64,000 bases of DNA from Blastocatellia bacterium (GTDB lineage Bacteria > Acidobacteriota > Blastocatellia > Chloracidobacteriales > JADJPF01): assembly GCA_016713405.1 (NCBI GenBank), contig JADJPF010000027.1, positions 186,001 to 250,000 of the forward strand, given 5' to 3'. Position 1 is the first letter of the stretch. Every line of letters starts with the position of its first letter. This document shows, one piece after another, positions 26,288-33,339 of this stretch. The position numbers and the translations under genes are program-made. A model generated the notes under the pieces. The model searched no databases. It was not told the origin of the DNA and saw nothing but the letters and a program-made list of their open reading frames with translations.

Positions 26288-26713
26288 TTAGAAATGGTCT
26301 AAAGGTAATTTTGGCGTTTTATCTAAAAGCCGGCGTAAAGGTGCGCCAGCGACATATTCCATTGCTAGATAAGCTGTTCCCTCATCAGTTTGTCCAAAGT
26401 CTGTTACTGATACTGCATTTGGGTGTTTTATACGGCCAGTTGCTTGAGCTTCTCGGCGGAAGCGATCATAAGCAGCAGGATGGGCTTCTATAAGGCTTTT
26501 AAGCAAAACTTTAATTGCTACTTTGTTATTAACTTGAATATGTGTAGCAAGATAAACTGCTCCCATACCTCCGCGACCAATACATTTTTCTAGCTTATAT
26601 TTACCATCTATTGTAATGCCTAAAAGTTCATCAAACAGATGCCTACCACCATCATAAGGACAAGGTTCTGAAGCATTAGAAGATTCTTTCTTACACTTTA
26701 AGCACTGTTTCAT
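26288..26713 (-). CDS. Ser/Thr protein kinase, N-terminal fragment with zinc ribbon
   Basis: ATG 26713 has GGAG 9 nt upstream; the ATG at 26728 contains that site within its own codons and is less likely. A zinc-ribbon-like MKQCLKCKK...EPCPYDG opens the protein. The N-lobe follows with the Gly-rich loop IGRGGMGAVY and VAIKVL (catalytic Lys). The frame ends after PLDHF because a short A3 run (26292-26294, plus strand) appears one base short; restoring it gives LDHFLNLAKHICAGISAAH and leads straight into HRD. The intact kinase would be about 710 residues. Confidence 0.88.
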   Translation of the reverse strand: MKQCLKCKKESSNASEPCPYDGGRHLFDELLGITIDGKYKLEKCIGRGGMGAVYLATHIQVNNKVAIKVLLKSLIEAHPAAYDRFRREAQATGRIKHPNAVSVTDFGQTDEGTAYLAMEYVAGAPLRRLLDKTPKLPLDHF

Positions 26714-26958
26714 AAATATAAACTCCATTAAAACTTATTGGAAGCTTTTAACTAACTTTTAATTTATTTTTGGCATAGATATTGTACAGAAAAAAATAAT
26801 GGAAAGCCAATAGTTAACTATTAGAATATAATCCTTACTTTACAAAAAATATACAATTTATATACATAAAGAATATTAGTTATTAAATATTAGTTAAAGT
26901 TCAAGGTTTTTAGATTTCATAAGACTGTTGGTTAATGAAAATGTTGGAGCATCGCGCT

Positions 26959-28227
26959 ATGAATAAACTAAATAAACTTAAAATTTCTATTTCTCAAATG
27001 CCAGTTATTGCTGGACGGCCAGATCTAAACCGGGACTATATTATTAAAGAAATTCAACAGGCTAAAGAAACTGCATCAGATATAATTATTTTTCCTGAAA
27101 TGTGTGTAACAGGTTACATCATTGGCGATTTATACGACGATGAAAGCTTTATTAAAGATGCACAGCGATGTAATGAACAAATTAGAATTGCTACTCAAGG
27201 TGAAATTATAGCTATTTGGGGCAATATTACTTTAGAAACAAAAAGTAAGGGTGAAAATGGTCACCTACGTAAATTTAATAGTGCTTTAGTAGCTCAAAAT
27301 GGTAAATGGGTTGGTTATACTTATAAAACACTTCATCCTAACTACCGTATTTTTGATGATGATAGACATTTTTACTCTATGCGTAAGCTTTTTGAAGAAA
27401 AATTACAAACTAGCTCACAAGATAGCGAAATACCTAAAATAACAGACTATTTTTTTCCTTTTGAAATAAATACTCGGCTTGGAATTATAAATATAGGTGT
27501 AATTTTATGTGAAGATATGTGGCATGATGATTATTGCTATAACCCTACGAAGTATTTAGTAAATAATGGAGCAGAGCTTATTATCAACTTATCTGCATCT
27601 CCTTGGAGTTGGCAAAAAAATAGAAAACGTCATGAGGTAGTAAAAGAATTACTTAAGGAAGCAAAAACGCCTTTTATTTATGTAAATAATGCAGGGCTTC
27701 AAAATACTGGAAAAAACTTAGTTGTTTTTGATGGTAGCAGCACAATTTATGATCAATCAGGAAATATTATTTTTTCTATGGGTGCTTACGAAATTGGAAC
27801 TAAAGAATTTACCTTTAGTGATAATATACAGCCTCTTCCAAATCCTTCTTTAGATGATACAAAAGAGCTTTATCAAGCTGTTAGTTATGCAATTAAAGAG
27901 TATTTTCAAACTCTCCCGCCTAATTATAGACGGGTAATAGTTGGTTTAAGTGGGGGAATTGATTCTGCTTTAACTTTAGCTCTTTATGTTGATGTGTTAG
28001 GAAAAGAAAATGTTACCGCAATTAACATGCCTTCAAGATACAATAGTAAAGAAACTCGCTCAATTGCCGAAGAAACAGCAAAAAATTTAGAAGTAGCTTA
28101 TGAAGTCTGCCCAATTCAAGAAATAGTAGACCTAATTGCTCAAAAAACTAATGTTGAGGTAGGTAGCGCGAGTTATCAAAATATTCAAGCTAGGGTAAGA
28201 ATGGAAATCCTCGCTGCTAAAGCCTAA
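26959..28227 (+). CDS. nadE: Glutamine-dependent NAD synthetase, N-terminal part ending at an in-frame TAA
   Basis: I prefer ATG 26959 (GGAG 9 nt upstream) over ATG 26935. The nitrilase-type glutaminase domain has its triad: Glu in IIFPEMCVTGY, Lys in YKTLHPNYRIF, Cys in VILCEDMWHD. The synthetase P-loop VGLSGGIDSALTLAL follows. The reading frame hits TAA at 28225-28227, directly after RVRMEILAAKA, in the middle of the synthetase domain. The same frame continues without shift into the rest of the enzyme. A CAA-to-TAA change would explain it. The enzyme makes NAD from nicotinate adenine dinucleotide, ATP and glutamine. Confidence 0.92.
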   Translation: MNKLNKLKISISQMPVIAGRPDLNRDYIIKEIQQAKETASDIIIFPEMCVTGYIIGDLYDDESFIKDAQRCNEQIRIATQGEIIAIWGNITLETKSKGENGHLRKFNSALVAQNGKWVGYTYKTLHPNYRIFDDDRHFYSMRKLFEEKLQTSSQDSEIPKITDYFFPFEINTRLGIINIGVILCEDMWHDDYCYNPTKYLVNNGAELIINLSASPWSWQKNRKRHEVVKELLKEAKTPFIYVNNAGLQNTGKNLVVFDGSSTIYDQSGNIIFSMGAYEIGTKEFTFSDNIQPLPNPSLDDTKELYQAVSYAIKEYFQTLPPNYRRVIVGLSGGIDSALTLALYVDVLGKENVTAINMPSRYNSKETRSIAEETAKNLEVAYEVCPIQEIVDLIAQKTNVEVGSASYQNIQARVRMEILAAKA

Positions 28228-28302
28228 AATCTACAAGCTGTTTTTAGTTCTAATTGGAACAAAGTAGAAGCAGCGTTTGGTTATGGTACGCTTTATGGTG
28301 AT

Positions 28303-29415
28303 ATGGCTGGATTTATTGCACCTATTGGAGATCTTGTTAAAAGGGAAGTTTATCAATTAGCAGATTACTTAAATAAAATAATTTATAAAAAAGAAGTTAT
28401 TCCTCAAAGCTGTTTTGAAATTGCTCCAACAGCAGAACTACGGGAAAATCAAAAAGATCCTTTTGATTATGGCAGTCTAAACCGCAGAGGCTACCATGAT
28501 GAAATGGTTAGGGCTTTTACAGATTTTCGACTTAATCCAGAATGGTTTTTAGAAAAATATCTGGAAGACAATTTGGAAAAAGAATTAAAACTAGAGCCAG
28601 ACACTTTACATCGGCTTTTTATCAGTAAACAAGACTTTCTTAATGATTTAGAAAAACATTGGCGACTGTTTCATAGCTCTTATTTTAAGCGTGTCCAAAG
28701 CGTTCCAGTTCCTATTGTTAGCAAACGCGCTTTTGGTAGTGATTTACGCGAATCTGTTTTATCTGCCCATTTTACTGAACGTTACCAACAATTAAAAAAA
28801 ATGATACTTGCTCGACAAACTAAAATTGCAATTTTTGGAGGTAGCTTTAACCCTACTGGCAAACATCATCGTCAAATTGCAGAAAATTTAATTCAGCTTT
28901 TTGACTTAGTTGTAGTTGTGCCTTGTGGCATTCGTAGCGATAAATCTTCTGTTTCTGCTATTTCCTTAAATCATCGCAAAGAGCTTGTTAAAAGGGGATT
29001 TGCTGGGCTACCTAAAATAGAACTAGATTTTTTTGATTTAGATAATAATACTTATACACCTACTTATTTGCTAGATGAGCGTTATCAAAAACAATTTCCA
29101 AATCAACAAATCTGGCATGTTGTAGGCGGCGATATAATAACAGGTGGACGTGAGCAAAAATCAGAAATTCATAGAGTTTGGCAACAAGGTCAAAGAATTT
29201 GGCAAGAACTTAAATTTTTGGTTCTTAGCCGTCCTGGTTATCTAGTTGAAAAAGAAGACTTGCCGCTACAAGCGCAAGTTTTACAAATAGATAACCTTTT
29301 TGGCTCAGGCAGTCTTATCCGGGAACGACTAGCCAAACATGAGTCTATTGAAGACCTTGTAACTCGTGATGTTGCTGATTATATTAAAGAACATAAGCTT
29401 TATCAAAAATTGTGA
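28303..29415 (+). CDS. NAD synthetase C-terminal part fused to NadD-like adenylyltransferase
   Basis: It is in the same frame as the preceding gene; codons 28228-28302 (NLQAVFSSNWNKVEAAFGYGTLYGD) also belong to NadE. The first 180 residues complete the synthetase (GFIAPIGDLVK, PPxAELRENQ-like SCFEIAPTAELRENQKD). From about residue 190 a nicotinate-mononucleotide adenylyltransferase-like domain follows: IAIFGGSFNPTGKHH, VVGGDII, and GSGSLIRERLA. The usual HxGH motif reads GKHH. NadD makes the substrate of NadE, so the fusion would couple the last two steps of NAD synthesis. A short hairpin follows the stop. Confidence 0.88.
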   Translation: MAGFIAPIGDLVKREVYQLADYLNKIIYKKEVIPQSCFEIAPTAELRENQKDPFDYGSLNRRGYHDEMVRAFTDFRLNPEWFLEKYLEDNLEKELKLEPDTLHRLFISKQDFLNDLEKHWRLFHSSYFKRVQSVPVPIVSKRAFGSDLRESVLSAHFTERYQQLKKMILARQTKIAIFGGSFNPTGKHHRQIAENLIQLFDLVVVVPCGIRSDKSSVSAISLNHRKELVKRGFAGLPKIELDFFDLDNNTYTPTYLLDERYQKQFPNQQIWHVVGGDIITGGREQKSEIHRVWQQGQRIWQELKFLVLSRPGYLVEKEDLPLQAQVLQIDNLFGSGSLIRERLAKHESIEDLVTRDVADYIKEHKLYQKL

Positions 29416-29430
29416 AAAGTTTCACAATTT
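29407..29430 (+). terminator. Possible terminator hairpin after the nadE-nadD fusion
   Basis: AAATTGTGAA and TTCACAATTT form a 10-bp stem with a 4-nt loop overlapping the stop codon, ending in T's. The stem is A+T-rich, so it is weak. Confidence 0.5.
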
Positions 29431-29504
29431 CCTCTTGCAGTTTTTTAAATGTTTGTGTATTTTATACACGAAGGTAGAAAGTCAACAAAATAAGAGGTGT
29501 TTTG

Positions 29505-30614
29505 ATGAGTAACGAATTAGAGGCTACCTACCAATCTTTGCAAAAGGCCGAAACGTCAGAAGATGTTTTTGGGCTTCTTTCTGGGTTAGATAAAGAAGTA
29601 CAAAAAGAGCGAGTAAACGCTATTTATAGGCAACTTGCTAAAATTTTGCATCCAGATCGCTACCCCCATAATTCTACTGATCATAAAATGGCAGCAGACG
29701 CTTTTCCAATGCTTTCAGCCTTTTATGAAAGAGCAAAAACAAGAATTGAAAAAGAAATTTATGGTTCAAATGCTCCTGATGAAGAAGAGGAAGAAATTGA
29801 CTTTATTATCAAAACTCGTCAACGTGAATATCATTTGCGTTCGACTTTAGCAGAAGGCGATTTATCAATAATTTATAAAGGTGATTTTACTAGCGAAACA
29901 GGCGAAGCAGTACCGATAGTTGCAAAAGTTATAGACGATCCAGCAGATAATGATTTAGCTCAAAATGAAATTAAAGTTCTAAAACTGCTTGTTGGTCAGC
30001 CAAATAGATACAGCAAATATCTTCCAACTTTTTATGACCAATTTAAGACTACAGATGGGCAATTTGGCTTGATTTTAGGCTATTTAGCAGATTGCTATGA
30101 CCTTTATTCAGTTAGAGAAAAATATAAAGATGGTGTAGCGGAAAAACATATGGTTTGGATACTTAACCGCTTACTTACTGTGTTAGGCTATGCTCATAGC
30201 AAAGGTATAGTTCATGGAAATATTGAACCTGCTCACCTAATGATTAGACCAAAAGATCATAACTTATTTTTAATTGATTGGAGCTATGCAGCAGTTAACC
30301 CTTTTCAAACAGGAGATAAATTTAAGGTATTTAATGAAGATTATAGCGCGCCAGAAGTAGCAGAACGTAAAAAACCTATTCCTGCGTCAGATCTTTACTC
30401 AGTAGGAAAATGTATGATCTTTCTACTAGGTGGAGATGTAAAAACCAATACAATTCCTAGTCATATTAATGAGAAACTTCAACGATTAATTAAGTATTTT
30501 ACTTTACCTAGTCCACTACAGCGCGCTCAAGATGCCTGGCAAATGCATGAGCAACTAGATAAATTGGTAGTGGAACTTTGGGGGCCAAAGAAATTCTTAA
30601 AATTTGAAATGTAA
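29505..30614 (+). CDS. J-domain protein fused to a kinase-like (pseudokinase) domain
   Basis: ATG 29505 has AAGAGG 7 nt upstream. Residues 1-80 look like a J-domain, with the HPD motif in LAKILHPDRYPHN, the site that stimulates Hsp70. Residues about 105-365 follow a protein-kinase fold: VAKVIDD (Lys), LGYAHSKGIVHGNIEPAHLM, LFLIDWSYA and YSAPEV. The catalytic HRD reads HGN and DFG reads DWS, so phosphotransfer is unlikely. A pseudokinase scaffold tied to Hsp70 is the simplest reading. It is 30 bp upstream of the VWA gene, so they are probably co-transcribed. Confidence 0.85.
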   Translation: MSNELEATYQSLQKAETSEDVFGLLSGLDKEVQKERVNAIYRQLAKILHPDRYPHNSTDHKMAADAFPMLSAFYERAKTRIEKEIYGSNAPDEEEEEIDFIIKTRQREYHLRSTLAEGDLSIIYKGDFTSETGEAVPIVAKVIDDPADNDLAQNEIKVLKLLVGQPNRYSKYLPTFYDQFKTTDGQFGLILGYLADCYDLYSVREKYKDGVAEKHMVWILNRLLTVLGYAHSKGIVHGNIEPAHLMIRPKDHNLFLIDWSYAAVNPFQTGDKFKVFNEDYSAPEVAERKKPIPASDLYSVGKCMIFLLGGDVKTNTIPSHINEKLQRLIKYFTLPSPLQRAQDAWQMHEQLDKLVVELWGPKKFLKFEM

Positions 30615-30644
30615 CTCTGTTTAGTCAAGAAAGGAGATACCACT

Positions 30645-31199
30645 ATGGGTGGTGGATATTATGATGGTGATGTGGCTGAACGTAGCCGTTCAACTCAACA
30701 AGATGTTTTTACTTATCAAGGTTATAGTTCAGATCCTAATGCTGCAACTAATAGGCGGGAATGTCACCCTGACCTAAATATCAAAGGTAAAAAACGAGAA
30801 TGCCGCGATTCTCCACAACATCCTCTTACTACCCCTATTGTGGTTGCTATGGATGTTACACGCTCTCGTGGGGATGATGCAAAAGTAATTTACGGTAAAT
30901 TACCAATGTTTATTGGGCAAATTATCCTAAAAGGCTATGCTCCAGACCCAGAAGTTAGCTTTGCTGCTATTGGTGATGCTAATTCTGATAATGCTCCAAT
31001 TCAAGTTGGGCAATTTGAGTCCGATAACCGACTAGATGAAGCTTTAAGTAAAGTTTGGTTAGAAGAAGGTGGTGGTGGAACAGGACAAGAATCTTATGAA
31101 TTAATGGCATATTATTTTGCTAATCACTCAATTCTTGATGCTACAGCACGAAATAAAAAAGGCTATTTCTTTTTTGTAGGTGATGAAGGTTTTTTATAA
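30645..31199 (+). CDS. VWA-domain protein, N-terminal fragment
   Basis: AAGGAGA precedes the ATG. After a Gly/Asp/Arg-rich start comes a von Willebrand A-like domain: VVAMDVTRSRGDD (a DxTxS metal-ion site), VSFAAIGDANSD, GGGGTGQESYELMAYY and the beta-strand KGYFFFVGDE. The frame ends at GFL* on a T6 run (31190-31195). Removing one T reads GDEGFYNKVDKNH and enters the next frame without loss. It belongs with 31180-32136. Confidence 0.82.
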   Translation: MGGGYYDGDVAERSRSTQQDVFTYQGYSSDPNAATNRRECHPDLNIKGKKRECRDSPQHPLTTPIVVAMDVTRSRGDDAKVIYGKLPMFIGQIILKGYAPDPEVSFAAIGDANSDNAPIQVGQFESDNRLDEALSKVWLEEGGGGTGQESYELMAYYFANHSILDATARNKKGYFFFVGDEGFL

Positions 31200-32136
31200 C
31201 AAAGTAGACAAAAATCATATTAAAAATTTAATTGGTGATGATGTTCCAGATGATATTCCAGCAGCACAGGTTTTTGCTCAATTACAAGAAAAATTTCAAG
31301 TCTTTTTTATCTATCCACAAAAATCTTGGATAGAAAGAAAAAGCGATATTGATGCAGAAATTAAAAAACGTGTTGAGGCGGCAGGCGGACTTTATGAAGG
31401 TGTAGATATTCGTGCATCCCTACTTTGGAATAACCGTAATGACTTGGATTTACACATAGTTACACCAAATAATTATCATATTTATTATGGTGATAAGCGT
31501 TCTCCTTGTGGTGGATGGTTGGATGTTGATATGAATGTATCTGGTGAAACTACTAAACCAGTAGAAAATATTCGTTGGAAAAAAGGTGATGCTAAAAAAG
31601 GTCATTATAAAATTTATGTGCAAAACTACCGTTTTCATGAACGTAGCCACACGCCAACACCATTTCGACTAGAAGTAGAAATAAATGGAGAAGTTAAACA
31701 TTTTGAGGGTCAAACACCAGCAAATAAAACAGGCTCAGACAGTAATGTTTATGTCTATGAATTTGATTATGATCCTAATCTGCGACCTGCTGACGAGAAC
31801 GAGGAAGAAAAATATGCTGGTTATGATGATGAAACAATTAAACGTCAATGGGCAAGCGTAATTTCTCCAGAAAATATTCTATTAATTGATGATCCACAAG
31901 CAATTGTTGATGTGATGTTAGGAGCATTAGCACTAGTTGAAGGGACTTCAGACCTAGACACTTATTTAGTAGATATGCAAGGTCGTGGTCAAACTGAAAT
32001 ACGCCAAGGCCAAACTAGAAAAGCACTTGAAGGGCTAGCTGTTAGCACTGCCACTGCCTTAACCAAAATTGAAGGTAGTGGACTACCAAGCCGAGATGCT
32101 GGTAAAAAACGTGGTGGAAAATCTAAAAGACTTTAA
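31180..32136 (+). CDS. VWA-domain protein, C-terminal fragment with a DUF2135-like beta-sandwich
   Basis: This continues the VWA protein; ATG/GTG starts here are internal. After the end of the VWA fold (FQVFFIYPQKSW) a beta-sandwich follows with SLLWNNRNDLDLHIVTP, PCGGWLDVDMN and HYKIYVQNYRF, resembling the DUF2135/YfaP-type calcium-dependent domain. A C-terminal helical region and a basic Gly/Lys tail end the protein. Intact length would be about 495 residues. It has no signal peptide, so it is probably cytoplasmic and a partner of the J-domain pseudokinase. Confidence 0.8.
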   Translation: MMKVFYNKVDKNHIKNLIGDDVPDDIPAAQVFAQLQEKFQVFFIYPQKSWIERKSDIDAEIKKRVEAAGGLYEGVDIRASLLWNNRNDLDLHIVTPNNYHIYYGDKRSPCGGWLDVDMNVSGETTKPVENIRWKKGDAKKGHYKIYVQNYRFHERSHTPTPFRLEVEINGEVKHFEGQTPANKTGSDSNVYVYEFDYDPNLRPADENEEEKYAGYDDETIKRQWASVISPENILLIDDPQAIVDVMLGALALVEGTSDLDTYLVDMQGRGQTEIRQGQTRKALEGLAVSTATALTKIEGSGLPSRDAGKKRGGKSKRL

Positions 32137-32156
32137 TTTTATGGTGTAAAAACCTT

Positions 32157-32186
32157 AAAGGGTAAGTAAAACGCTTACCCTTTTTT
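32157..32186 (+). terminator. Rho-independent terminator
   Basis: AAAGGGTAAG and CTTACCCTTT form a 10-bp stem with a 7-nt loop, followed by a run of six T's, 20 bp after the VWA gene stop. Confidence 0.88.
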
Positions 32187-32204
32187 AACTTTTTAGGATA
32201 AAAA

Positions 32205-33134
32205 ATGCTTATTGCAACCTTGCCACCTGTTCATCAAGATAGATTGCTTACTCAAATTATTTCCCATCCATTAGTTGACGAAGTTCGCTATAACACTGGG
32301 GTTTGTTCTGCTTATTCTGCAAAAGAGACATTAACTAGAATCTTGGCTTTGACCGAGCGTTTTGAGAAAAAACTCTGGGTGGACTTAAAAGGCCGCCAAC
32401 TACGCATTGTTAATTGGGCTGTGCCTAACTTTGGAAAAATAATACTTAACCATGAAATAGAGGTTGATTGCCCAGCTAAGGTTTTTTTTCGTGGTAATGA
32501 ATGGTCAGAAGTAAAAGTTGTAAAAGGAAATGTTATTTATGTTGATCCTGCGCCACGTTATGCCGTAGGCAGCGGACAAGCAATTAATATTCATGGAAAT
32601 AACTTAAAAATAAAGGGTTATTTTACTAGCGAAGATTTAGAATATATCACGGCTGCTTGTGAGCTAGGAGTAAATAGCTTTATGTTATCTTTTGTAGAAG
32701 AATTTTCTGATATAGAAGATTTTCAAGCTTTACTGGCAAAACAACCATTTAAGCTAGATAACACTAATATTGTGTTAAAGATAGAATCACCAAAAGGACT
32801 AAATTTTATTGAGCGATTTAATATTAATACAGTTGCAAATTGTTCTTTAATGGCTGCACGAGATGATTTAATGATCAATATTGGAGAAAATAAAGCTAAA
32901 ATTTTGCCTGCACTAGAGCAAATTATTAAGCGTGATAGTAATGCTATTGTTGCATCACGTATTTTTGCTGGTTTTGAAAGTAAAGGAGAAGTTTCAATAG
33001 GTGATTTAGCAGATATAAAACTAATGCAAATACTTGGATATAAGCATTTTATGTTTTCAGATGGGCTTTGTAATCAACATTTTGAAAAAGCAATCCGGGC
33101 TTGGGAAGATTTTCTTAATATTTCAGAAAATTAA
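32205..33134 (+). CDS. Pyruvate-kinase-like barrel protein, divergent and short
   Basis: The 309-residue protein follows the pyruvate kinase barrel in order: MLIATLPPV start, an inserted B-domain-like segment (GNVIYVDPAP), TSEDLEYITAACELGVNSFMLSF, IVLKIESPKGL (Lys and Glu of the active site), NCSLMAARDDLMINIG (RGD replaced by RDD) and a final GDLADIKLMQ...FSDGL. The C-terminal regulatory domain of normal 470-residue pyruvate kinases is absent, as are several substrate-binding residues. It may be a related enzyme with a different substrate. It stands alone between a terminator and the VWFA gene. Confidence 0.75.
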   Translation: MLIATLPPVHQDRLLTQIISHPLVDEVRYNTGVCSAYSAKETLTRILALTERFEKKLWVDLKGRQLRIVNWAVPNFGKIILNHEIEVDCPAKVFFRGNEWSEVKVVKGNVIYVDPAPRYAVGSGQAINIHGNNLKIKGYFTSEDLEYITAACELGVNSFMLSFVEEFSDIEDFQALLAKQPFKLDNTNIVLKIESPKGLNFIERFNINTVANCSLMAARDDLMINIGENKAKILPALEQIIKRDSNAIVASRIFAGFESKGEVSIGDLADIKLMQILGYKHFMFSDGLCNQHFEKAIRAWEDFLNISEN

Positions 33135-33339
33135 GTAGAGCTTACACCAGGTAAAATTTCTCTACAATTTTACACCTACAGACAACTAACTTACTTCTTG
33201 TCTACATCTCTATCTACCAATTCTAAACTAAGTAAAATGTTTTAATGTTAGAATGGCAGAGTTTTTAATTTCTACTTTATTAATAAAAACTTAAGCTAGT
33301 GTTTTGACCAGGGAAAATTACTATAATTGAGGTGATGTT

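Noticed and set aside
31190..31199. T TTT TTA slippery heptamer at the end of the VWA fragment, as a programmed -1 frameshift site
   Set aside because: A -1 slip leads to ATA ACA AAG TAG, a stop after three codons. The downstream frame needs a one-base deletion (+1), so a homopolymer error explains it better.
33304..33327. TTGACC and TATAAT boxes before the VWFA gene as a sigma-70 promoter
   Set aside because: The spacer is only 12 nt instead of about 17, and the implied start would remove the ribosome binding site.
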